IMG/VR virus record: IMGVR_UViG_3300044729_002487
Coordinates: 1 to 64,000 of that record
DNA length: 64,000 bases
Strand: one strand, 5' to 3'
Origin: a virus
A model generated the notes under the pieces. It worked only from the letters and a program-made list of their open reading frames with translations. It was not told the origin of the DNA and did no database searches. How positions within the stretch are numbered: the first letter of the stretch is position 1; each line of letters starts with the position of its first letter. The translations under genes were made by a program, and so were the position numbers. Below, piece after piece: positions 28,604 to 36,798 of this stretch.

Positions 28604-30175
28604 ATGACGCAGAAATCATTAAAAGAAATTATTAAAGACGAGTACAAAAAATGTGCGATGGACCCCGTGCATTTTATGAAAAAATACTGCGTTATCCAAC
28701 ATCCAACAAAAGGAAAAATGTTCTTTCATTTATATCCTTTTCAGGAAGAAGTACTTACTTCATTGCAACATAATCGTTATAGTGTAATTCTTAAATCACG
28801 GCAGTTAGGTATTTCCACTTTAACTGCAGGATTTTCATTATGGGCAATGTTATTTCGTTCAGATTATAACGTATTAGTCATTGCTACAAAACAAGAAGTA
28901 GCAAAAAACTTAGTTACCAAAGTACGTGTAATGCATGATAATTTACCTTCATGGTTAAAAGGAAAATCAGTCGAAGATAATAAATTGTCATTACGATTTA
29001 AAAATGGGTCTCAAATCAAAGCTGTATCATCAAAAGGAGATGCAGGTCGTTCTGAAGCATTATCATTACTAGTAATAGATGAGGCGGCATTTATCGATCG
29101 AATCGATGAAATATGGACTGCAGCTCAACAAACATTAGCAACTGGTGGTGGTGCAATCATGTTATCAACACCTAACGGTACTGGTAATTTATTTCATAAA
29201 ACATGGGTTGATGCAGAAGCGGGAGGCCAATTTCATCCAATTAAATTGCATTGGTCAGTACATCCTGAACGAGATCAGGCATGGCGTGATATGCAAACAG
29301 AATTGTTAGGTGAAAAAGCAGCTGCGCAAGAATGTGATTGCGACTTCATATCATCCGGACATACAGTAGTTGATGGTCCTATCATTCAATGGTATGAGCA
29401 AACATATGTCGAAGATCCTAAAGAGAAACGTGGATTTGATGGTAACTATTGGATATGGGATTATCCAAATTACAATAAAGCATATGCAGTTGTAGCTGAC
29501 GTTGCTCGAGGCGATGGTGCTGACTATTCAGCGTTCCATGTCATTGATATTGAATCTATGACTCAGGTAGCAGAATATCGAGGTAAAATAGGAACTACGG
29601 AATACGGTAACATGTTAGTATCTGTCGCAACTGATTATAATAATGCATTGCTAGTAATTGAAAATGCTAATATTGGTTGGGCTGTAATACAAGTTGCAAT
29701 TGACCGTGGATATCCAAATTTATATTATTCATACCGCGATGATGCATATGTAGATGAAAATATACATTTATCAAAAGGATATGACCTCAAAGGCAAGGCA
29801 CAAAAAGTTCCAGGATTTTCAACTACATCAAAATCACGTCCTTTGATAATTTCAAAGATAGAAACATATTTCCGAGAAAAAGCTCCAATCGTCCGTAGTA
29901 AACGGTTGACAGATGAATTATATGTATTCATTTGGAATGGTTCAAGAGCAGAAGCTCAAAGAGGTTATAATGATGACTTGATAATGTCATTCGGTATCGC
30001 TTTATGGGTACGCGATACGGCGTTACGTTTACATCAACAAGGAATAGATTTAACCAAAAAAACATTAGGCCATTTAGGTAAATCACAAGGAGTATACTCA
30101 GCAAATAAAAATAGTAACGGTTCTTGGGACTGGAAAGCTGGAGCCGACTCAGATGACTTGAAATGGTTACTTTAA
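28604..30175 (+). CDS. terL: Terminase large subunit (gp17-like)
   Basis: 523 aa. N-terminal packaging ATPase: Walker A KSRQLGIST at 64-72, Walker B LLVIDEAAF with D159-E160, and coupling motif LSTPNGTG around 188. C-terminal RNase H-like nuclease: VVADVARGDGADYS with D299, D304 and D307. The protein cuts the concatemer and drives DNA into the prohead through the portal. T4 gp17 is 610 aa, so this is a compact member. No SD, and the promoter -7 element ends 6 nt upstream. Portal follows after 26 nt. I see no recognisable small terminase (gp16) next to it. Confidence 0.97.
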   Translation: MTQKSLKEIIKDEYKKCAMDPVHFMKKYCVIQHPTKGKMFFHLYPFQEEVLTSLQHNRYSVILKSRQLGISTLTAGFSLWAMLFRSDYNVLVIATKQEVAKNLVTKVRVMHDNLPSWLKGKSVEDNKLSLRFKNGSQIKAVSSKGDAGRSEALSLLVIDEAAFIDRIDEIWTAAQQTLATGGGAIMLSTPNGTGNLFHKTWVDAEAGGQFHPIKLHWSVHPERDQAWRDMQTELLGEKAAAQECDCDFISSGHTVVDGPIIQWYEQTYVEDPKEKRGFDGNYWIWDYPNYNKAYAVVADVARGDGADYSAFHVIDIESMTQVAEYRGKIGTTEYGNMLVSVATDYNNALLVIENANIGWAVIQVAIDRGYPNLYYSYRDDAYVDENIHLSKGYDLKGKAQKVPGFSTTSKSRPLIISKIETYFREKAPIVRSKRLTDELYVFIWNGSRAEAQRGYNDDLIMSFGIALWVRDTALRLHQQGIDLTKKTLGHLGKSQGVYSANKNSNGSWDWKAGADSDDLKWLL

Positions 30176-30176
30176 C

Positions 30177-30184
30177 ATATTTAT
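30177..30184 (+). promoter_or_regulatory. ATATTTAT late-promoter-like element
   Basis: Perfect copy, 17 nt before the portal ATG. Confidence 0.55.
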
Positions 30185-30201
30185 TATAAACGGAAAAACG
30201 C

Positions 30202-32079
30202 ATGGCAGATACTTCATTACGGACACGATTACGCAGACTATTTTCTACCAGTGTAGTCGTTAGGCGTATCGCAAAAAACCGATTAAAGGTAGTCGATGCT
30301 AATAAATTACAGTCATCCGGTAACATGCAGAACCCGTCATGGGTAGATCGTTTTGCTGGATTGCATCGTGGGCAAAATGGTTATATCACTTATAATCAAA
30401 CTTACAATTTTCATCAATCAAAATTAGAATTATTTTCTGATTATGAGGCAATGGATATGGATCCTATATTATCATCGGCGTTAGATATTTACGCGGATGA
30501 GTCGACAGTAAAAAATACCGAAGGTGATACATTAACAATTTCATCTACTAATCCAGAAATTCAAAAAGTACTACGTAATTTATTTTATGATATATTAAAC
30601 ATAGACTACAATTTATGGCCATGGATTCGCAACGCATGTAAGTATGGTGATTTCTTTTTGCATTTAGATATTGAAGAAGAAGTTGGTATTGTCAATGTAA
30701 CACCATTGTCATCATATGAAATTCGGAGAGAAGAAGGATTTGATCCAAACAACCCATATGCATATCGATTTGTATTGGAAGGTACTCATATGTCTTATGC
30801 AAATGCGACAAGACCAAATCCACAGCAATTTGAAAATTATGAAGTAGCTCATTTCCGTTTAATATCAGATTCAAATTTCTTGCCATATGGTAAATCAATG
30901 ATTGAGCCAGCTCGTAAGATTTTTAAACAATTAGCGTTAATGGAAGATGCGATGTTAATCCAACGTATTATGCGTGCACCGGAACGTCGTATTTTCAAAA
31001 TAGATGTAGGAAATATTCCACCTCATGAGGTTGATAATCATATGCAACAGATTATTAACAAAATGAAAAAGATTCCATATATGGATGAAAAGACTGGGGA
31101 ATATAATCTTAAGTTCAATATGGAAAACATGATGGAAGATTATTATCTTCCTGTACGCGGTTCTGAATCTGGTACATCTATTGAATCTTTACCTGGATTA
31201 ACAAATGATGGTCAAATTGAAGATATTGAATATCTACGTAATAAAATGATGGCCGCATTAAAAATACCAAAAGCCTTTTTAGGTTATGATGAAGGTGTTG
31301 AAGGTAAAGCAACATTAGCGGCGGAAGATGTACGATTTGCAAGAACAATTGAACGTATTCAAAAAATCTTTATTTCTGAGCTTACGAAAATTGCAATAGT
31401 ACATTTATATACACAAGGATTTACGGATGAAAATTTAGTTGACTTTTCTTTGGATTTAGTTTCACCAAGTATTATCTATCAGAAACAAATGGTGGAGTTG
31501 ATGGAATCTAAAATTGGTTTAGCTAATACATTAAAAGAATCATTGATGTTTTCTGAACAATGGATTTATGAAAACATATTTAATCTTTCAGCACAGGAAT
31601 GGACAGAAGAACGTGACCGAGTAATTGAAGACCAAAAAGAAGCATTCCGTAGAGAACAAATCAAATCAGAAGGAAATGATCCTAAGAAGACAAATATGAG
31701 TTTTGGTACACCGCATGATATTGCATCAATGCACGTTGCATCTAAAGGTACATTGTTACCTGGCATGGAACAAGAGCATGTAGGTGGTAGTGGTAGACCA
31801 AAAGAGCCAGGTACATGGGGTAAACATTCAAGCCCTCATGGAAGAGATCCGTTAGGAATAAAAGCATTATCAGGTACATTTAATACAGACAAGTCCCCAT
31901 TAGATACAAAGTTTAGAAAATCATCACCATTAAGCGTTGAGAATAAACAAATTGTCGATACATTGCGCGGATCGTCTTTAAAAACAAAAAGTATAATTCA
32001 GGAATCTATATCCGAAACAACTGTATCAAATGAAGATGCAGGAACGATGTTAGATGAATCACAATTACTTGAGGATTAA
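30202..32079 (+). CDS. gp20: Portal protein (gp20-like)
   Basis: 625 aa; T4 gp20 is 524 aa. Typical portal features: an N-terminal YEAMDMDPILSSALDIYADE segment, then the WPWIRNACKYGDFF region, and EPARKIFKQLALMEDAMLI leading into the stem. A later KIPKAFLGYDEGVEGKATLA segment is also characteristic. Twelve copies form the packaging channel and nucleate prohead assembly. The C-terminal 120 residues are low-complexity and charged. It is directly downstream of terminase as in T4, and head-core genes follow. Confidence 0.95.
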   Translation: MADTSLRTRLRRLFSTSVVVRRIAKNRLKVVDANKLQSSGNMQNPSWVDRFAGLHRGQNGYITYNQTYNFHQSKLELFSDYEAMDMDPILSSALDIYADESTVKNTEGDTLTISSTNPEIQKVLRNLFYDILNIDYNLWPWIRNACKYGDFFLHLDIEEEVGIVNVTPLSSYEIRREEGFDPNNPYAYRFVLEGTHMSYANATRPNPQQFENYEVAHFRLISDSNFLPYGKSMIEPARKIFKQLALMEDAMLIQRIMRAPERRIFKIDVGNIPPHEVDNHMQQIINKMKKIPYMDEKTGEYNLKFNMENMMEDYYLPVRGSESGTSIESLPGLTNDGQIEDIEYLRNKMMAALKIPKAFLGYDEGVEGKATLAAEDVRFARTIERIQKIFISELTKIAIVHLYTQGFTDENLVDFSLDLVSPSIIYQKQMVELMESKIGLANTLKESLMFSEQWIYENIFNLSAQEWTEERDRVIEDQKEAFRREQIKSEGNDPKKTNMSFGTPHDIASMHVASKGTLLPGMEQEHVGGSGRPKEPGTWGKHSSPHGRDPLGIKALSGTFNTDKSPLDTKFRKSSPLSVENKQIVDTLRGSSLKTKSIIQESISETTVSNEDAGTMLDESQLLED

Positions 32080-32105
32080 ATGTATATGGAATTGGCAGAA
32101 ACTGG

Positions 32106-32113
32106 ATATTTAT
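32106..32113 (+). promoter_or_regulatory. ATATTTAT late-promoter-like element
   Basis: Perfect copy, 37 nt before the 282-aa gene, whose ATG has an AAGGA SD. Confidence 0.5.
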
Positions 32114-32150
32114 TAAAAACATGTGTACTATCATATAAGGATTCTTTTTC

Positions 32151-32999
32151 ATGAAAAAGATTAAACATTCAAAGATAAAAAATACGGGCTTGGTATTCGA
32201 GCTTTTAGTTCGTCAAGTCGCAGTAGACACGATGAATAATAGAAATTCTGCATCATTATCAATCCTTAATAAATTCTTTAAAGGATCAACAGAATTATCA
32301 AAAGAACTTAAATTATATCGTTCTTTACAAGAAGAAACATTTAACACTGAAAATAAAGCAATTAAATTTATTGATGCAGTTGTTTCGGCTCGTAAAACAT
32401 TAAATGAAGCACAATTGAAACGTGAGAAATATAATTTAATTAAAGAACTTAAAAATCGATTTGATATTGAAGAATTCTTTAAATCACGTGTTTCTAATTA
32501 TAAATTACATGCATCTATTTATAATATCTTTGAGCATTCTGAAGCGGATGAGCCAGGCGTATATGTACGTAATAAATTCATCGTTTGCGAACATGTGCAA
32601 GAGAAAAAGAATAAGTCTGAGGCTAAACCATCGTTAATGTCTGAAGATAAAGATGTTCGTATTTTGGCATCAAAAATTGTTATTGATAAATTTAATGAAA
32701 AATATTCCAAAACTTTAACAGGTAAACAAAAAAATATTTTACGTGAATTTATTAATAATGTAACAAATTCAGAAAAACTTAAAAAATACGTTGTTACTGA
32801 AACCAAAGGTATTCAAAAAGAATTGGCAGATCTTAAAATGTCAGTTGCTAGCAAAGTAGTACGTATTAAAATAAATGAAGTGACAAAATTACTATCTCAG
32901 TTACAAAAGAAACATACCATTGAAGATAAAGATGTATTAACAATGCTTCGATATTATGAATTGATTAATGAGATTAAAAAATGTAAGGATGTGAAATGA
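32151..32999 (+). CDS. Unknown helical protein between portal and protease genes
   Basis: 282 aa, basic and almost entirely helical by composition (Lys/Leu/Ile/Glu rich), with no transmembrane segment. No motif recognised. In T4 the small core proteins gp67 and gp68 are encoded at this place between genes 20 and 21, so a prohead-core role is possible by position only. AAGGA SD. Its stop overlaps the next start by 4 nt. Confidence 0.5.
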   Translation: MKKIKHSKIKNTGLVFELLVRQVAVDTMNNRNSASLSILNKFFKGSTELSKELKLYRSLQEETFNTENKAIKFIDAVVSARKTLNEAQLKREKYNLIKELKNRFDIEEFFKSRVSNYKLHASIYNIFEHSEADEPGVYVRNKFIVCEHVQEKKNKSEAKPSLMSEDKDVRILASKIVIDKFNEKYSKTLTGKQKNILREFINNVTNSEKLKKYVVTETKGIQKELADLKMSVASKVVRIKINEVTKLLSQLQKKHTIEDKDVLTMLRYYELINEIKKCKDVK

Positions 33000-33292
33000 G
33001 CCAAGGACCATATATAATTGCAGATTCATATAGCCAATTCGAGAGACATGGCCATCCGGGAAAATATGTTCATCCTATAAAAGTCACAAATGCAACCGTC
33101 GAATTCACGGGTTCATTATATGGATATGGTGCAATATTAGTACAAAATAATACAGGTTTGGAAGTAACCGCATCTAATGGTGTTGGTATACCCGGAGCTG
33201 CTTTTACTACCGGTATAGTACATGAAGTTGGTATTCGTCGTATAAAAGCTGGAGCTTCTGGTATAGTTTATGTATTTAGGAGACAACAATAA
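32996..33292 (+). CDS. Small beta-rich structural protein
   Basis: 98 aa. Gly/Val/Ile rich with alternating hydrophobics, so probably a single small beta domain; it ends IVYVFRRQQ. AAGGA SD, and 1-nt/4-nt overlaps with its neighbours. Possibly a minor head or decoration protein; not recognised. Confidence 0.45.
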   Translation: MSQGPYIIADSYSQFERHGHPGKYVHPIKVTNATVEFTGSLYGYGAILVQNNTGLEVTASNGVGIPGAAFTTGIVHEVGIRRIKAGASGIVYVFRRQQ

Positions 33293-34143
33293 TGGGTTTA
33301 CTGCAAGACATAGATCGTTCATTTAAGCGTTTATATGAAAGTGTCGATAAGATATCTGACAAAGAAGCTGAAATGGACTTTGATGATTTAGATGATAAAG
33401 ACGTTGACAATGACGGTGATTCTGATAAGTCAGATAAATACCTACATAACAAATTAGGCAATGTTGCTAAAAGGGTAGATGAAACGGCATATAAAGAAGT
33501 AAAAGCAAAGTATGCAGGTAGACCAGTTGTTATACATTATATTGGTAATGATATGACAAAATGGTTAGTGACATTTACTAAAACAAATAAAACAGTTCCA
33601 TATGCTGATGTGGTTGCAAACCTTACAGATATGAGTGGTAAACCAATCGGCTTTCCATCCGGGTTTCGTTCAATGTATGAAGCTGATGAAGAGGAATTGG
33701 AAGAGATGTCAACTACTGCCGGAGTACCTGGTTATCAAACTCCATTTGCATTTGGTGATGCAGATGAAGATACATATGGTCAAGGCGGTATGAAGAAAGT
33801 TAAAAAGACTAACCGTATATTCAAACCTATGGAATCAAAGTCTACTTTTAAAAAAATGATGTCTGAAATGTATGGTGTAAAATCATCTACAAATGAAGCG
33901 GTATCATATAGAGATTATAAAAAAGATCCTACATCAACTCCTCAACAAAAAGTTAACAAAGGTATTGCCGAAGTTAATGCTATGTTAAGCGAAATGGAAA
34001 AGATTGTAGCAAATAACTTAAGATTGAAAACCGAAATGGGTGTACAATCAAATCATTTTTGGAAATCGACTGGTGCTCGTTTTGCAAAGATAAATGAACG
34101 AATGACTCGTATTGCAAATAAATTAAAGGAACTATCACAATGA
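33292..34143 (+). CDS. Candidate prohead-core protein with EF-hand/dockerin-like calcium loop
   Basis: 283 aa. The N-terminus ends in LYE|S (residues 14-16), a prohead-protease-like site. Residues 37-48 read DVDNDGDSDKSD, a calcium-binding loop of EF-hand/dockerin type; similar loops occur in head-core proteins of other T4-like phages. Residues about 137-155 hold STTAGVPGYQTPFAFGD, a segment I have seen in structural proteins of tailed phages. The C-terminus is helical. AGGAG SD. Located between portal and protease genes, consistent with the core; the function itself is not proven. Confidence 0.5.
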   Translation: MGLLQDIDRSFKRLYESVDKISDKEAEMDFDDLDDKDVDNDGDSDKSDKYLHNKLGNVAKRVDETAYKEVKAKYAGRPVVIHYIGNDMTKWLVTFTKTNKTVPYADVVANLTDMSGKPIGFPSGFRSMYEADEEELEEMSTTAGVPGYQTPFAFGDADEDTYGQGGMKKVKKTNRIFKPMESKSTFKKMMSEMYGVKSSTNEAVSYRDYKKDPTSTPQQKVNKGIAEVNAMLSEMEKIVANNLRLKTEMGVQSNHFWKSTGARFAKINERMTRIANKLKELSQ

Positions 34144-34301
34144 TTCCAGATAGATCATGGCAACAATTTATTAAAGCCAAAGAAAATCAAAATTTACCAT
34201 TGCAAGAGCAAAAAAGGAAATATGCAGACGAACGAAAACGTTTTGAACAGCAAAGAGCATTCGTCAATTCTGGATTATTCATGCAAGGACTAAAAAAATG
34301 A
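34140..34301 (+). CDS. 53-aa charged protein
   Basis: Starts MIPDRSWQQFIKAKENQNLP, is very basic and helical (KRKYADERKRFEQQ), and ends LFMQGLKK. The start overlaps the upstream stop as ATGA, and its own stop overlaps the protease start in the same way, so it fits exactly between two genes in a coupled chain. No function recognised; a very small core component like T4 gp67 is possible. Confidence 0.55.
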   Translation: MIPDRSWQQFIKAKENQNLPLQEQKRKYADERKRFEQQRAFVNSGLFMQGLKK

Positions 34302-34903
34302 GTAAGCAATTATTAGTAGATTATACATTGTTTGAAGTATCGCCTCAACAAATAAATGAGTCATTAAATAATAATGGTGGCCGTTTAATTGTTAATGGTG
34401 TATTGCAACGAGCAGAAGCTAAGAATCAAAATGGACGTATCTATCCTAGAAACATATTAATGCGCGAAGCAAACAAATATGCTGATTCATTTATTAAAGA
34501 GCGTAGAGCGTTAGGAGAATTAGATCATCCAGATTCATCCGTTGTTAATTTGAACAATGTATCTCATAACGTATTAGATATGAAATGGCAAGGAAATGAC
34601 CTTGTTGGTACAGTTGAGGTATTATCTACCCCAGCTGGTAACATATTAAAAGAACTGTTCAAAGCAGGAATAAAACTAGGGATTTCGTCACGTGGAATGG
34701 GTTCGGTTAAGGAAGTTATGCGTGAAGGTGAAAATACTGTTGAGGTACAAGCTGACTTTGAACTTATTGCATTTGACTTTGTATCAAATCCATCTACTCA
34801 TGGAGCATTTTTATCACCAGTAAATGAGTCAGTTAACAGAGTGGTTGCAGATAAATATGCAAATGTTAATACGCTTATTTCTAACATAATTAGGGAGTTT
34901 TAA
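34298..34903 (+). CDS. gp21: Prohead core protease (gp21-like)
   Basis: 201 aa; T4 gp21 is 212 aa. Serine protease of the T4 gp21 / herpesvirus assemblin-like group: GELDHPD with the catalytic His77, and GISSRGMGS (128-136) with the catalytic Ser. The N-terminal GRLIVNGVLQRAEAKNQNGR and RIYPRNIL motifs are also typical. It cleaves scaffold, capsid protein and core proteins after L/I-x-E during head maturation, so it is the expected enzyme for the candidate sites noted in other genes here. AAGGA SD; overlaps the upstream small gene by 4 nt. Confidence 0.93.
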   Translation: MSKQLLVDYTLFEVSPQQINESLNNNGGRLIVNGVLQRAEAKNQNGRIYPRNILMREANKYADSFIKERRALGELDHPDSSVVNLNNVSHNVLDMKWQGNDLVGTVEVLSTPAGNILKELFKAGIKLGISSRGMGSVKEVMREGENTVEVQADFELIAFDFVSNPSTHGAFLSPVNESVNRVVADKYANVNTLISNIIREF

Positions 34904-34904
34904 A

Positions 34905-35162
34905 ATGGCACTTATTGATTTATCACATACATCGGCATATGGTCCGAATAACCGAGGCAAAAAAGGAACTGGTACTGCATTAGGACCTAACAATTCGCCA
35001 TTACCGAATGCACAATTTGGTAACCCTACTGCAAACGCTGCTACATTTAATTCATTACAAGATGCATCACATGCTAGCTTATACGGACCTTTCAATAAAG
35101 TAGGAAGTAAAGGTACAGGCATTTCACCTGACTTATTTGGTAATATTCCATCGGAGTTATAA
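34905..35162 (+). CDS. Small Gly/Asn-rich protein with internal duplication
   Basis: 85 aa. Contains two related blocks, YGPNNRGKKGTG (residues about 12-23) and YGPFNKVGSKGTG (about 63-75). No transmembrane segment. Strong GGGAG SD two bases after the protease stop. Not recognised. The sequence looks flexible and could be a minor head protein. Confidence 0.45.
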   Translation: MALIDLSHTSAYGPNNRGKKGTGTALGPNNSPLPNAQFGNPTANAATFNSLQDASHASLYGPFNKVGSKGTGISPDLFGNIPSEL

Positions 35163-35164
35163 TA

Positions 35165-35707
35165 ATGAATTTACAAAAACGATATGCGCAATTATTTGAA
35201 GGTAAACTTCGAAGTAATGATAAAGCCTTATTAGCAGAAGGTGATATGACAAGACAATATGACGGATTTATTGTATCTTCGGTAGATAATAAACTAAAAT
35301 ATAAGTTCCGTTATATGAAAGGTATACGAAATAATAAAGTAGAAGATGTAGCTATAGCAGATGTAATGAAAAAGACTGGAAAGCCTCGTTCATACTTTTG
35401 GGTTACTGGTGGTATTAAAAAAGGTCAATGGGATCAAACTAAAGCAGAAATATTAGAAACTCGTATTAAAGAAGCTAATGAAATTCCATTACCAGAAGAT
35501 ATAATAAAAGATGGCATGGATGAAGTTAATCGTGTAATCGATGAACTACGTGATTTAGAACAGACTGTTATGTCATCTATTGAAATGTATCAAGAAGAAA
35601 CAGGTGATTTACGATTTGAACAAATTTTAAATCAAGGCGCTCGTTACATTCAATCTGCAGAACGCAATTTAGAATATTTACATAAAATGTTAAAAAGGAA
35701 TCTCTAA
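35165..35707 (+). CDS. Candidate head-core protein
   Basis: 180 aa. Starts MNLQKRYAQLFE|G (L10-F11-E12), again a short basic helix ending in an L-x-E site. The first half is beta/mixed (YKFRYMKGIR, PRSYFWVTGG); the second half is helical with heptad-like repeats (about 105-175). CGGAG SD. The stop lies 1 nt before the next start. No known domain recognised. Confidence 0.45.
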   Translation: MNLQKRYAQLFEGKLRSNDKALLAEGDMTRQYDGFIVSSVDNKLKYKFRYMKGIRNNKVEDVAIADVMKKTGKPRSYFWVTGGIKKGQWDQTKAEILETRIKEANEIPLPEDIIKDGMDEVNRVIDELRDLEQTVMSSIEMYQEETGDLRFEQILNQGARYIQSAERNLEYLHKMLKRNL

Positions 35708-35708
35708 T

Positions 35709-36479
35709 ATGAAATCGTGGGAACAACAATTAATGCGACATATCCTAAACGAAAAGTTTTTAGGAGAAGACGAAAAACCAGAACTGCGAAAAGAAGATAA
35801 AAAAGCATTTTTGGAGGCAGTTGCTAATTATCATCGTTTAGGTGAAATGGTATATGCTAAACGTGGTTTGAAAGAGGTTACTAAAACTGTACAAGGCATT
35901 GTTGAAAAAGCCGAAGCACTAACACTTCAAGAATCTGAGCATTGGTTTGACAATGTTACGGTATCGCGCCATATGAAACAATTGAAAGAAGCTTATAAGG
36001 TGTTTGAAAAAACAGCTGGTGAGATGTCTGGTCTGCAACAACGGTTAGAAGCAGCGTATGATGATATGGGTTCTATTTTAGGACGTTATTATAAAGTCGG
36101 TAATTCATTAAATGAAGATGATTATCAATATACAGCTGGCGTAGATGATGAAGGGCCTGCATTAGAAGAAGATACTTATACAGCTGGTGTAGATGACGAA
36201 GGTCCTGCATTAGAAGAAACTGCTAGAAAAAAAAAGTTATCGCGCTTAAACGAAGGCACTGATTATACGTTTTCGGGTACAGATAAATTCATGGATCGAG
36301 TTGCAGTCAACGTGTTTAAAAAACACGGCATCGGTCAGTCTAAGTTGAATCGTGAATATGATGCAAATGAGGGCATTGTTGAATTTACAGTAAATCTAGA
36401 AGATGCGTTAGTTAATAAAATTAGTAAAGAGCTTGAAACGGTTGATAGAGGTAAGGGAGAATATGGCGGATATTATTAA
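35709..36479 (+). CDS. Candidate head-core protein with tandem YTAGVDDEGPALEE repeat
   Basis: 256 aa. The N-terminus MKSWEQQLMRHILNE ends in L-N-E (13-15). Residues about 30-135 are helical. At about 140-172 a 16-residue unit occurs twice in tandem with YTAGVDDEGPALEE as its core; each copy ends in LEE, so a protease could release the repeats. YTAGVDD also occurs in the gene at 25216. The C-terminal about 75 residues form a separate mixed domain. AAGGA SD. Probably processed in the prohead (inference). Confidence 0.45.
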   Translation: MKSWEQQLMRHILNEKFLGEDEKPELRKEDKKAFLEAVANYHRLGEMVYAKRGLKEVTKTVQGIVEKAEALTLQESEHWFDNVTVSRHMKQLKEAYKVFEKTAGEMSGLQQRLEAAYDDMGSILGRYYKVGNSLNEDDYQYTAGVDDEGPALEEDTYTAGVDDEGPALEETARKKKLSRLNEGTDYTFSGTDKFMDRVAVNVFKKHGIGQSKLNREYDANEGIVEFTVNLEDALVNKISKELETVDRGKGEYGGYY

Positions 36480-36488
36480 TATAAAACA

Positions 36489-36520
36489 TTTGGTACTTTG
36501 AAATAAAGTTATTATATTTA
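36489..36520 (+). promoter_or_regulatory. Host-type promoter (TTTG-N20-TATATTTA)
   Basis: TTTG at 36489-36492, TATATTTA at 36513-36520, 20-nt spacer starting GTACTTTGAAA. Drives the bS21 gene with a predicted short leader of about 20 nt that has no SD. Confidence 0.75.
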
Positions 36521-36543
36521 AAGAGTTATTAATAAAAAAGTAT

Positions 36544-36798
36544 ATGAGTAAAATAGAAAAACGAATCGATCACATTATCCCAGGACAGACTCTGGGTGTT
36601 AAAGTTACTAAAACAAAAAGATTTCCAGAAGGCGACGTTAATGGAGCAATTTTAAAATGGAAACGAATGGTAAAGGATGCGGGTGTATTGGATGAAGTTA
36701 AAGACCGTCAGGAATTTAAAAAGAAGTCAATCGCTAAGCGTGATCAATTAAGTAAAGCCAAATATATACAAAAGATTCAAAGAGAAAATAATTTCTAA
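36544..36798 (+). CDS. rpsU: Ribosomal protein bS21 homologue
   Basis: 84 aa; cellular bS21 is about 64-71 aa, and here about 18 extra residues sit at the N-terminus. The core AILKWKRMVKDAGVLDEVKD and then QEFKKKSIAKRDQ and KAKYIQKIQREN align along their length with bacterial S21, and the FKK-S-KR-Q-KA-YIQ pattern is of Bacteroidota rather than proteobacterial type. S21 sits by the 3' end of 16S rRNA in the 30S subunit. Tyr74 falls where Bacteroidota bS21 has a conserved Tyr linked to hiding the anti-SD tail. It has its own host-type promoter, no SD, and lies between head-core and scaffold genes. It probably exchanges into host ribosomes (inference). Confidence 0.88.
   Translation: MSKIEKRIDHIIPGQTLGVKVTKTKRFPEGDVNGAILKWKRMVKDAGVLDEVKDRQEFKKKSIAKRDQLSKAKYIQKIQRENNF

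Noticed and set aside
32080-32154. 24-codon open frame between portal and the 282-aa gene
   Set aside because: It contains the ATATTTAT element, has no SD and overlaps the next start, so it is better explained as promoter and leader.
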